Shown here one piece after another: positions 55,738 through 63,251 of a DNA stretch of 64,000 bases. Under the pieces are notes generated by a model. The model was not told the DNA's origin, did no database searches, and saw only the letters and a list, made by a program, of their open reading frames with translations. The stretch spans positions 558,001 through 622,000 of the forward strand of contig NC_012590.1 of NCBI RefSeq assembly GCF_000022905.1, given 5' to 3'. The position numbers and the translations under genes are program-made. Origin of the DNA: Corynebacterium aurimucosum ATCC 700975. GTDB taxonomy: Bacteria > Actinomycetota > Actinomycetes > Mycobacteriales > Mycobacteriaceae. Every line of letters starts with the position of its first letter. Positions within the stretch are counted from its first letter, which is position 1.

Positions 55738-56558
55738 TAGGCCTTGACACCTCCGGCGGTGAGGCCGGCGACGATGCGGTGCTGGAAGATGAGCACCATG
55801 ATGATGAGCGGAACCGTCACCAGCGCGCCTGCGGCCATGGTGGCGGCGTAGGGGTACTCGAAGGCCGAGGGGCCCGAGAAGCGCGCGATAGCCACGGTCA
55901 CCGGCTCAGTAGCAGTGGTGGATAGCTGCTTGGCCAGCATGAACTCGTTCCACGTTGTGATGAAAGCGATGATGGCGGTGGTAAACAGCGCGGGCGCGGC
56001 CAAGGGCAGGAGTACGAGGCGGAAAGCTTGACCGCGGGAAGCGCCGTCCACGCGGGCAGCCTCCTCCAGCTCCCAGGGCAGCTGACGGAAGAAGCTCAGC
56101 AGCGTGTAGACAGTCAGGGGCAGCGCGAAGGAGATATTCGGAATGATCATCGCGCGGTAGGTGCCAATCCACTCGAGGTTGCCAAAGAGCTGGAAAAGCG
56201 GGGTCACCAGCGCGATGGCCGGGAACATCGAGGCGGCCAGGATGATGCCGGTGACAATACCTTTGCCCGGGAAGTCATAGCGCGCCAGTGCATAGGCGGT
56301 AAAAACACCGATGAGGACCGCCACTGCGGTCGTGACCAGAGAGATGATCAAAGAGTTCCCCAGCGCGTTGAGGAAGTCATTGCCCTTGTCCGTTGCCAGC
56401 GCGTCCCGGAAGTTATCCAAGGTCACGTGTGTGGGCCACGGGGTGGTGTCGAAGGTATGGGACTTGTGCCGCAAGGCGGTGACAACCATCCAGTAGAAGG
56501 GCGCGAGCCCCCAGAACATGATGAAGAGGATGCCGAGGTAGTGGCCAAGCTTTTTCAT
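55737..56558 (-). CDS. ABC sugar importer permease (MalG/TusG type)
   Basis: A 273-residue inner-membrane permease of the carbohydrate ABC family with six TM helices. The EAA loop facing the ATPase is EEAARVDGASRGQAFRLVLLPLAAP (around residues 180-204). The N-terminus is a single helix (YLGILFIMFWGLAPFYWMVVTAL), as in MalG types. ATG 56558 overlaps the stop of the partner permease by four bases (ATGA). Confidence 0.9.
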   Translation of the reverse strand: MKKLGHYLGILFIMFWGLAPFYWMVVTALRHKSHTFDTTPWPTHVTLDNFRDALATDKGNDFLNALGNSLIISLVTTAVAVLIGVFTAYALARYDFPGKGIVTGIILAASMFPAIALVTPLFQLFGNLEWIGTYRAMIIPNISFALPLTVYTLLSFFRQLPWELEEAARVDGASRGQAFRLVLLPLAAPALFTTAIIAFITTWNEFMLAKQLSTTATEPVTVAIARFSGPSAFEYPYAATMAAGALVTVPLIIMVLIFQHRIVAGLTAGGVKA

Positions 56559-57532
56559 GACTTCTTCTCCTTCTTCTGGCGAGCAGTACCGGAGACATCA
56601 GCGCCGAGGAAGCGCACCAAGATGAACGCGACGGTGAAGATAAGCAGGAAGATGAGTGTGGACAGCGCGGAGGCCGAGTTGAAGTGGCCCTGACGCATAT
56701 CTTCCACGACGAGCTGGGAGATGGTGGCTGTCGGCGAGTTGGAGGAGGCCGAGATCATGATGACCGGCAGGTCGTACATGCGCAGCGCGTCCAGCGTGCG
56801 GAAGAGGATGGCTACCATGAGCGCTGGCCGCACCAGCGGCAGGGTAATAGTGAAGAAGGTTTGGATGCGCGAGGCGCCGTCCACGCGGGCCGCGTCATAG
56901 ACATCGCGCGGAATCATCTGCAGGCCCGCCAGGATGAGCAGCGCCATGAACGGGGCTGTCTTCCACACGTCGGCGATGATGACCGCCAGGCGGGCATAAA
57001 ACGGGTCCGTGGTCCACGCAATGCGTGAGCCGATGAGCGCGTTGATGATGCCGTCCGGCGCGAACATGAACTGCCACAGCTTCGCAGTGACTGCGGTGGG
57101 AATGGCCCAGGGGACCAACACCGCCGCGCGCACGAGACCGCGTCCGCGGTACTCACCGTTCATCACCAGCGCCATGAACATGCCCAAAATCGTTTCCAGG
57201 GTCACCGTGACCACGGTGAAGAAGAGCGTGATCTTGAGCGCGGGCCAGAAATCAGTGGCAATGATGCCGTCCGGGCACGCGGTGGCCTGGCCGGTGGCAG
57301 ACATACAGCGATTGGTGATCCAGTACAGGTAGTTCTCGAGGCCTGCGAATGCGCCTTCCTCGAATACACCCGTAGTCGGGTTAAGCCGCTTGTTGCCCTG
57401 GAAGGACAACATCACAGCGCGCACGATGGGATAGCCGATGACCACGGCCAGCGCTATCAGCGCCGGTGCGATGAGCGCAGCGACGCGCAGATACTGTCTG
57501 CGGGGCTGCGCGGTAGCCGGTGCTCCAGCCAT
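56555..57532 (-). CDS. ABC sugar importer permease (MalF/TusF type)
   Basis: A 325-residue permease: a basic N-terminus, first helix VAALIAPALIALAVVIGYPIVRAVML, a ~60-residue periplasmic loop containing two cysteines (CMSATGQATAC), then further helices. The EAA loop is YDAARVDGASRIQTFFTITLPLVRPAL. ATG 57532. Partner of the adjacent MalG-type permease; the pair forms the membrane channel. Downstream gene overlap is ATGA. Confidence 0.9.
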   Translation of the reverse strand: MAGAPATAQPRRQYLRVAALIAPALIALAVVIGYPIVRAVMLSFQGNKRLNPTTGVFEEGAFAGLENYLYWITNRCMSATGQATACPDGIIATDFWPALKITLFFTVVTVTLETILGMFMALVMNGEYRGRGLVRAAVLVPWAIPTAVTAKLWQFMFAPDGIINALIGSRIAWTTDPFYARLAVIIADVWKTAPFMALLILAGLQMIPRDVYDAARVDGASRIQTFFTITLPLVRPALMVAILFRTLDALRMYDLPVIMISASSNSPTATISQLVVEDMRQGHFNSASALSTLIFLLIFTVAFILVRFLGADVSGTARQKKEKKS

Positions 57533-57643
57533 GCGGTGCCTGCCTTTCTAATTAATAGGGGGGGAGGGGTTTATCGGGGGTTGGGGAAAATCATAGCGGG
57601 TGGCTGAGACATTCATTAGAACGAAGCCAGATCAAAGAAGGAG

Positions 57644-57674
57644 GCGCGGGCAAGTCGCGTGGACTTACTCGCGC
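57644..57674 (-). other. stem-loop between binding-protein and permease genes
   Basis: An imperfect hairpin, GCGCG-ggc-AAGTC / GACTT-act-CGCGC, follows the binding-protein stop (57696) by about 20 nt. Such intercistronic hairpins often protect the abundant binding-protein message or attenuate permease expression. Confidence 0.45.
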
Positions 57675-57695
57675 CCCCATTTCACGCTGGGAGGA

Positions 57696-58985
57696 TTAAC
57701 CCTGGGAGGCTGCCTCGATGGCTGCCTTCATGTCCTTCGTTGCGTCATCGACGGACTTGTCAGCGGTCAGAGCCGCGTAGGCGTTATCCTGCACGGCCTT
57801 GGAGATGGCGGTGTAGAACGGGGAGACCGGACGCGGAGCGGCGTTCTCCAGGGATTCCTTGAGAGCCGGAAGGTACGGGAATTCCTCGACGAGGGACTCA
57901 TCGTCGTAGATGGAGGCCAGTACCGGCGGGAAGGAAGCCTCAGCGAAGGACTTCTGGTTCTCCTCGTTGATGATGAACTTCATGAAGTCCAGGGCCGTAG
58001 CCTTGTGCTCGGAGTTGATGTTGATGCCGTTGTTGTAGCCACCGAGGGTGGAGACACCGACGCCGTCCTTGCCCACCAGCGGCTGCACCTCGAACTTGAC
58101 GCCAGCCTCTTCAGCATTGGTGTACATGTACGGCCAGTTGATGGCAAAAGCGGTCTTGCCCTCGGTGAAAGCGAGGTTGGTCTCCTCCTCAGTGGTGGCG
58201 GTGGAGTCCTTGGAGATGGTGCCGTCTTCGTAGGCGTCGACAAGCGCCTGCAGGCCTTCCTTGGCCTCGTCCGAGTCAACGGCGACGTTGCCCTCGTCAT
58301 CCAAGATGGAGCCGCCCCAGCCCTCGATGAAGCCGGCGGTGTTGACGGTGAGGCCCTCGTACTGCTTGAGCTGAGTAGTCAAGCAGGAAGCATCATCCTT
58401 GATGGCCTCGCAGGCAGAAGCGACGTCCTCGAACTTCTCCGGAGCCTTGTCCGCCAACTCAGTGTTGCGGAAGAGCAGCTGGCCGTTGGTGTTCTGCGGC
58501 AGCGCGTAGAGGGTGTCGTTGTAGGTGGCGGACTCCACGGTGGGCTCCAGCAGTCCGGAGGTATCGACCTCGAGGTCACCGGTCAGCGGTGCCAGCCACT
58601 GGTTAGCGGCGAAGTCCGCGGTCCAGACCACGTCCAGCGCCATGACGTCATAGTCGGAGTTGCCCGCCTGCAGGGACTGCACGAGGGTCTCGCGCTGAGC
58701 GTCGGCCTCGCCGGCGAGCTCCTTGAGCTCGACCTTCTCATCCGGGTGCTCGGCGTTCCATGCCTCGATGATGGGGGTGATCTTGTCGGTATCGTTCTTG
58801 CCCATGGCAAAGGTGATGGGGCCGCGGCCGTCACCATCAGTCGTGGAGGCATCGGAGCCAGTGCTTGACGACGATCCCTCGTCGCTCGAGGAGCAACCCG
58901 CCAAGGTCAGTGCGAGTGCAGCGGTGGTGACGACAACGCCGCGGCGGACAGAACGCAGCGAGCTGGGGAGGAAGGGCTTCTTCAT
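57696..58985 (-). CDS. ABC sugar-binding lipoprotein (TusE/LpqY-like)
   Basis: A 429-residue extracytoplasmic solute-binding lipoprotein. The signal peptide has a lipobox ALTLAGCSSS (modified Cys about residue 31), then a Ser/Thr/Asp linker, then the bilobal family-1 binding fold (YDVMALDVVWTADFAANQWLAPL, ALPQNTNGQLLFRN, FAINWPYMYTNAEEAG, STLGGYNNGININ). ATG 58985 has GAAAGGTGAATATTCA upstream; the longer frame to 59042 has no such site. By synteny with C. glutamicum tusE and mycobacterial lpqY the ligand is probably trehalose. Confidence 0.88.
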   Translation of the reverse strand: MKKPFLPSSLRSVRRGVVVTTAALALTLAGCSSSDEGSSSSTGSDASTTDGDGRGPITFAMGKNDTDKITPIIEAWNAEHPDEKVELKELAGEADAQRETLVQSLQAGNSDYDVMALDVVWTADFAANQWLAPLTGDLEVDTSGLLEPTVESATYNDTLYALPQNTNGQLLFRNTELADKAPEKFEDVASACEAIKDDASCLTTQLKQYEGLTVNTAGFIEGWGGSILDDEGNVAVDSDEAKEGLQALVDAYEDGTISKDSTATTEEETNLAFTEGKTAFAINWPYMYTNAEEAGVKFEVQPLVGKDGVGVSTLGGYNNGININSEHKATALDFMKFIINEENQKSFAEASFPPVLASIYDDESLVEEFPYLPALKESLENAAPRPVSPFYTAISKAVQDNAYAALTADKSVDDATKDMKAAIEAASQG

Positions 58986-59027
58986 TGAATATTCACCTTT
59001 CGGAAAACTTCTGATGACTACAAAATA

Positions 59028-59040
59028 GGGGATCATCCCC
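59028..59040 (-). promoter_or_regulatory. palindrome upstream of the binding-protein gene
   Basis: GGGGAT-C-ATCCCC, perfect 6-bp arms, 43-55 bp upstream of the binding-protein start and within the 125-bp gap after the ATPase gene. It may be an operator for a secondary promoter or an RNA hairpin. Confidence 0.35.
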
Positions 59041-59110
59041 ACATCGCACGTGGTTTTGGCTTTTAATTCACTCCAAGCGGGGGTGAAATCACCCCTGTCC
59101 GTGGTGTTTC

Positions 59111-60100
59111 TTAAGCCTCGACGCGCTGACCGGTCTCCGGATCGAAGCGGTGAGCCTCGCGGGGGTTAAAGGTCAGCACGACGTTCTCACCGCGCTGCGG
59201 AACGTCGTCGCTCGCGCGGGCCACGAAGCGCTGCTCGCCCACCATGACGTAGACGAAGGACTCGGAGCCTAGCTCTTCCACGAACTCCACCGTGCCTTGG
59301 AAGCCAATCGGCCCCTTATTGATGAACATCTTTTCCGGGCGAACGCCGACGCGCCCGCCGTTGTAGTCGAAGATGTTCATCGCGGGGGAGCCGATGAAAC
59401 CGGCGACGAATTCGTTAGCGGGGGCGTCGTACAGCTCGCGTGGTGGCGCAACCTGCTGCAGAACACCGTCCTTGAGCACGGCCACGCGATCGCCCATGGT
59501 CATGGCCTCCACCTGGTCGTGAGTGACGTAGACAGTGGTGGTGCCGAGGCGCTGTTGGAGGCTGGCCAGCTCCGCGCGGGTTTGCACGCGCAGCTTAGCG
59601 TCGAGGTTAGACAGGGGCTCATCCATGAGGAAGGCCTTCGGCTCGCGCACGATGGCGCGGCCCATGGCCACGCGCTGACGCTGACCGCCGGAGAGGTCTT
59701 TGGGCTTGCGCTGCAGGTACTCCGTGAGCCCAAGGGTCTTGGCGGCTTCTTCTACTTTGGCTTTGATTTCAGCCTTGGGCATCTTGGCCAGCTTGAGGGC
59801 AAAACCCATGTTCTGGGCCACAGTGAGGTGCGGGTAGAGCGCGTAGTTCTGGAAGACCATGGCGATATCGCGATCACCAGGCTCAAGTCCGGTGACATCC
59901 TTACCGTCAATGAGGATGCGGCCGCTGGAGACCGGCTCCAGCCCCGCGAGGGCGCGCAAGGTGGTGGACTTACCGCAGCCGGACGGGCCGACGAGGACCA
60001 GAAACTCGCCATCCGCAATCTCGAGGTTGAGGTCTTTGACCGTGGGTTTCTCGGCACGGGGATAGGTGATGCCGACGTTCTCAAAAGTGACCTTTGCCAT
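59111..60100 (-). CDS. ABC sugar importer ATPase (MsmK/UgpC/TusK type)
   Basis: A 329-residue ATPase. Walker A GPSGCGKSTT, Q-loop VFQNYALYPHLTV, signature LSGGQRQRVAMGRAIVREP, Walker B AFLMDEPLSNLDAKLR, H-loop VTHDQVEAMT. A C-terminal TOBE-like regulatory domain (VGVRPEKMFI...) follows, as in MalK-type proteins. First gene of the operon ATPase - binding protein - two permeases - small membrane protein - GH13. ATG 60100; divergent from the lipoprotein gene with a 48-bp gap. Confidence 0.93.
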   Translation of the reverse strand: MAKVTFENVGITYPRAEKPTVKDLNLEIADGEFLVLVGPSGCGKSTTLRALAGLEPVSSGRILIDGKDVTGLEPGDRDIAMVFQNYALYPHLTVAQNMGFALKLAKMPKAEIKAKVEEAAKTLGLTEYLQRKPKDLSGGQRQRVAMGRAIVREPKAFLMDEPLSNLDAKLRVQTRAELASLQQRLGTTTVYVTHDQVEAMTMGDRVAVLKDGVLQQVAPPRELYDAPANEFVAGFIGSPAMNIFDYNGGRVGVRPEKMFINKGPIGFQGTVEFVEELGSESFVYVMVGEQRFVARASDDVPQRGENVVLTFNPREAHRFDPETGQRVEA

Positions 60101-60148
60101 GGATTCACACTAGCACCTGGCGGTGCGTGCATTAGGCTGGAATTCGCT

Positions 60149-60805
60149 ATGAAGAAGTTCGCCCCTCTCCTCGCGCTGCTCTTGGTCGGTTGCTCCAGCA
60201 CGGAATCCACTGAGTCCTTTGCACCACTGACAACCGTTTCTACTGGGACCGTTGATGCGTCTTCGGCATCTTCAGAGACCACTACGGAGTCATCGACCTC
60301 CGCTACCAAGTCTTCTTCGGAAGGGCCTTCCCCGACGATGTCCTCGAAGGAATCCGTGGCGTCGCCGACCACTTCGGCTGCAGAGGCTCAGCGCGATACC
60401 GTGTTCCGCGCTATTTTCGCCGATACTGTCGACGCATCTGAAGTCCGTTCACAGTTGGTGGACAATGGCCGTGTAGATCGCTCCACCATGCGCGCCAGCA
60501 TGAAGGGGATGGGCCTGGATGTCTCGGATTCGGAATTGCAAGAGTACGGCGAGTGGGTTTGTGAATGGGTCACCCCAGCAACTCGTTACGTGCTGGTGAC
60601 TGAAGGAAAGCCGGATAACCTCGGGGCGCAAGACCGCGCTGATTACGACAAGTTGATTGGGGATACTGTGTCTTTCCTGGCGGATACGCGGCAGATCACC
60701 GTCACGCCTGAGCAGGTCACCCATGCGTTGCCGCAGGCGGTGCTGACTACCTGTCTTGACGATGCTACTGCCCGCACAATTCTGGCCAACCCGGATTACT
60801 TTTAG
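60149..60805 (+). CDS. secreted lipoprotein of unknown function
   Basis: A 218-residue protein. The signal peptide ends in a lipobox (MKKFAPLLALLLVGCSS, modified Cys at 15). Residues ~16-85 are a Ser/Thr-rich linker, followed by a ~130-residue globular domain (AEAQRDTVFRAIFADTVDASEVRSQLVDNGRVD..., with two Cys, one in EWVCEWV and one in LTTCLDD, that could pair). No known family is recognised. ATG 60149 is chosen for the signal peptide; the frame extends upstream across the ATPase gene without support. Confidence 0.78.
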   Translation: MKKFAPLLALLLVGCSSTESTESFAPLTTVSTGTVDASSASSETTTESSTSATKSSSEGPSPTMSSKESVASPTTSAAEAQRDTVFRAIFADTVDASEVRSQLVDNGRVDRSTMRASMKGMGLDVSDSELQEYGEWVCEWVTPATRYVLVTEGKPDNLGAQDRADYDKLIGDTVSFLADTRQITVTPEQVTHALPQAVLTTCLDDATARTILANPDYF

Positions 60806-60847
60806 TTACTTCTAGAAGGCCACTGCTCGGCGGGTAACCTAGGGTGC

Positions 60848-61738
60848 ATGACTGCACTTGATATGGACCGAATTCGCGAGGCGCTGAGCGACGACTTCGC
60901 TGTCATCGATTACACCGAGTCCACCGGCTCCACCAACACCGATCTCATGCAGGCGGAGAAGGTGGCTGATGGCACCGTACTGCTGGCCAACGAACAGGTT
61001 GCTGGCAAGGGCCGTTTGGGCCGCCAGTGGGTGAGCCCGGCGGGATCACAGCTCATCTTTTCTGTGCTGATCCTCCCGGAGTCGCTAGAGCACCTTGGCA
61101 CTCTGCCCCTGGCTGCCGGTTTGGCCGTGACCGACTCGGTGGAGAAAGCGGTACTCAAGTGGCCGAATGACGTCCAGATTGATGGCAAGAAGCTCTGCGG
61201 CATCCTCGCCGAAGCCGGCCCGGTGGGGGAGGCTTTCAAGTCTGCCCCGAAGACTGAAGTCTCGAAGGCCGAGGTCAACAAGGCCGAAATCAACAAAGCT
61301 GAGATCAACAAGGCTGAAGTTAATAAGGCCGAGATCAACAAGGCCGAGGTCGCGCCCAAGACGCAGTCTGCGAACCCGCCTTCAGCCCGCGTGGTCGTGG
61401 GCATGGGCATCAACGTCACCCTGACCCGCGAGGAGCTACCCATCGAGGCCGCGACATCGCTCGCGCTCGAAGGCCTTGATACCGACCGCACGCAGCTGGC
61501 TATCACCGTGCTGAAAAACCTGCGCCACCGCATTACCCAGTGGGAGCAGCAGGACCCACAGCTTATGGCTGATTACCGTAAGGTCTGTTCTTCCATCGGG
61601 CAGGAAGTCCGGCTCGAAGCCCCGACGGGCGATGTGATCGGCACCGTCGAGGGCGTGGCTGACGACGGCCGCATCAACGTCGGCGGCGAGTACTACTCCG
61701 CCGGTGATGTTATCCACCTGCGTCCCGCTGATAATTAG
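60848..61738 (+). CDS. birA: biotin--[acyl-CoA carboxylase] ligase with repeat insertion
   Basis: A 296-residue biotin protein ligase without the N-terminal HTH of E. coli BirA, so it is not a repressor. STGSTNTDLM, the adenylate loop AGKGRLGRQWVSP (residues 52-64), LKWPNDVQIDGKKLCGIL and VVVGMGINV are intact, as is the C-terminal SH3-like domain. Residues 135-169 are a low-complexity insertion of seven pentads of the form K-(A/T)-E-(V/I)-(N/S/A), between LAEAGP and VVVGMGIN. It would biotinylate AccBC and pyruvate carboxylase, both encoded in the window. ATG 60848. Confidence 0.93.
   Translation: MTALDMDRIREALSDDFAVIDYTESTGSTNTDLMQAEKVADGTVLLANEQVAGKGRLGRQWVSPAGSQLIFSVLILPESLEHLGTLPLAAGLAVTDSVEKAVLKWPNDVQIDGKKLCGILAEAGPVGEAFKSAPKTEVSKAEVNKAEINKAEINKAEVNKAEINKAEVAPKTQSANPPSARVVVGMGINVTLTREELPIEAATSLALEGLDTDRTQLAITVLKNLRHRITQWEQQDPQLMADYRKVCSSIGQEVRLEAPTGDVIGTVEGVADDGRINVGGEYYSAGDVIHLRPADN
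61250..61354 (+). repeat. 15-bp tandem repeats inside birA
   Basis: Seven 15-bp units of the type AAGGCCGAGATCAAC (with AAGGCTGAAGTTAAT variants) keep the reading frame and encode the pentapeptide insertion in BirA. The synonymous differences between units suggest it is not very recent. Confidence 0.85.
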
Positions 61739-62059
61739 CCGTCCGCGCTGCGTTGCGTCTTGGCATCTACCGGCGAAGCACCATAGAAGGCGCTGCACTC
61801 AACTAGGGCATTCATCCAGGGCACTCAACTAAGGTGCTTTCCACATGGCATCTATCAAATGGCATTAGTCAAAAGGTGTCTTTGCCCCTGAAAACGCCAT
61901 CTACAGGCCCGCAAAAGGTGTCTTTGACCCCAAAGACACCTTTTGACTAATGCCTTCTGTGAGATGCCATTTGTGGGGCTCGGCGCTAAAGCGCCCCAGA
62001 GCCTGCCGTGGGCAGGGGAGGCCTCGGTAAAGAACGGTGTTTCTGGGGTAGTAGGTACC
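61739..62059. other. gene-free region downstream of birA holding element B
   Basis: No gene is supported. The stretch is dominated by the modular dyad element at 61845-61973. The part just before the PH-domain gene (61980-62059) may contain its promoter; no clear boxes are seen. Confidence 0.5.
61845..61973. repeat. modular dyad element, copy B
   Basis: A perfect 24-bp inverted repeat pairs 61861-61884 with 61931-61954. Within it AAAAGGTGTCTTTG occurs twice on the left (61871-61884 and 61913-61926), so two left arms compete for one right arm (61931-61944); the inner pairing has a 4-nt loop. Outer pairing: CAAATGGCAT (61856-61865) with ATGCCATTTG (61964-61973). It shares AAAACGCCATCT (61891-61902) and the GGCAT / ATGCC modules with element A at 38828-38954. 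Confidence 0.75.
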
Positions 62060-62512
62060 ATGTGCCCCATGAACCTCATGCAGATGGGCCGCGGCGAAGT
62101 TGTTCGCGCGGACATGACCGCCCCGTTTCGCACGCTGCTCTTTCCTTTTTTAGAGCTCGTCGTGATTACCGGGGTGTGCTGGATTGCCATCGGCTGGTGT
62201 GACTATAACGGCATTGACCTAGCGCTTCGCAATGGATTAGTAGCTATTTGGGCCCTACTTGCTGCCTGGCGCTTCGTCCTTCCCTTGGTGAAAGCCCGCC
62301 GTAAGCGCTTCATCGTGACCAACCTGCGCGTCATCGCCCGCGAAGGCAAGCGCGTTGATTCCATCCCGCTCACCGATATTCGTGGCGCGCGCCGTCGCCG
62401 CGGCGGGATCTCGCTGGCACTCCACGGCTATGACAAGCCGATGTATTTCCCCTCCATCCCCAAAGCAAAGCGCGTCGAAGACATCCTCAACGAGCAACCG
62501 GTCTGGGGCTAG
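62060..62512 (+). CDS. membrane protein with bacterial PH-like domain
   Basis: A 150-residue protein: a short N-terminus, two TM helices (TLLFPFLELVVITGVCWIAIGW and GLVAIWALLAAWRFVLPLV), then a PH-like domain (RRKRFIVTNLRVIAREGKRVDSIPLTDIRGARRRRGGISLAL) of the YdbS/bPH2 type. The function of such proteins is mostly unknown. The start could be ATG 62060 or ATG 62069; an upstream frame to 61943 crosses element B and is rejected. Its stop shares CTAG with the convergent acetolactate decarboxylase gene. Confidence 0.75.
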   Translation: MCPMNLMQMGRGEVVRADMTAPFRTLLFPFLELVVITGVCWIAIGWCDYNGIDLALRNGLVAIWALLAAWRFVLPLVKARRKRFIVTNLRVIAREGKRVDSIPLTDIRGARRRRGGISLALHGYDKPMYFPSIPKAKRVEDILNEQPVWG

Positions 62513-63228
62513 CCCTTAATCTCTGTCGTGTGCAGCTGTTGGTCCAAGTCATCAGGGGCCAGGTTGGCGGAGCGGAAATCGTGGGTCAGCGGCAGACGCA
62601 GATCGAGGTCCGTTCCGGGGCAGAGCTCAATGGTGGCCTCATCCACCGTGTAGTCCAACACGTGCCCGCCGGAGGTACGCGCAGCGTCGATGAAGTGCAC
62701 GTGGCATCCGGGAACGGAAATTCCTTTTTCAAAGACCGGCGTGCGGAAACCGCCGATGATGCCCTCGACGTCGTCAAAGCGCAGCTCCTTATCGCCGCCC
62801 ACCGCCTGAGCCATCGGTGGATAAGGCTTGCTCTGCTTGACCACCGTGCGGGTAACTACGTTGCTGAAGCGTCCGGTGATACGCACCGCGTACATGTAGT
62901 TGGCGGAAGGCTCGACCTCATCGATGAAGGCTGACAGCTCCTCGCGCTTTAATCCTTTGGGCGCGGCCACCTTAATACGGGGGACAAAGTTCGTCGCCAC
63001 CGCGAAGGGGGTTCCCTGGTCCAAGTCAGCCACCGTCGCGGTTCCATCACCGCGCAGCTGGTAGCACACGCCGTCGAGGATAATCATCTCTCCGTCCAGC
63101 GCATCGAAGGTGCCGATGCCGAAATTACCTTTGCCCAAGAGCTCGCCGATGGTCATTTCGCCGTCGTAAATGCCATCCAACAGCGCGGTCATGAGGGAGT
63201 TCTGAAAGATGGTATGCCGGACGATCAT
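62509..63228 (-). CDS. budA: alpha-acetolactate decarboxylase
   Basis: A 239-residue enzyme converting acetolactate to acetoin, an overflow route for pyruvate. Family blocks: HTIFQNSLMTALLDGIYDGEMTIGELLGKGNFGIGTFDALDGEM at the N-terminus, and the zinc-binding histidines in GCHVHFIDAARTSGGHVLDY. The start is ATG 63228. It is divergent from purK (24-bp gap) and convergent with the PH-domain gene with a 4-bp overlap. No acetolactate synthase or butanediol dehydrogenase gene is adjacent. Confidence 0.93.
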   Translation of the reverse strand: MIVRHTIFQNSLMTALLDGIYDGEMTIGELLGKGNFGIGTFDALDGEMIILDGVCYQLRGDGTATVADLDQGTPFAVATNFVPRIKVAAPKGLKREELSAFIDEVEPSANYMYAVRITGRFSNVVTRTVVKQSKPYPPMAQAVGGDKELRFDDVEGIIGGFRTPVFEKGISVPGCHVHFIDAARTSGGHVLDYTVDEATIELCPGTDLDLRLPLTHDFRSANLAPDDLDQQLHTTEIKG

Positions 63229-63251
63229 GGCCCAAGGCTAGTATTGAAAGA

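Noticed and set aside
61943..62059. N-terminal extension of the PH-domain protein
   Set aside because: It runs out of dyad element B and has no ribosome site; the TM-PH protein begins after it.
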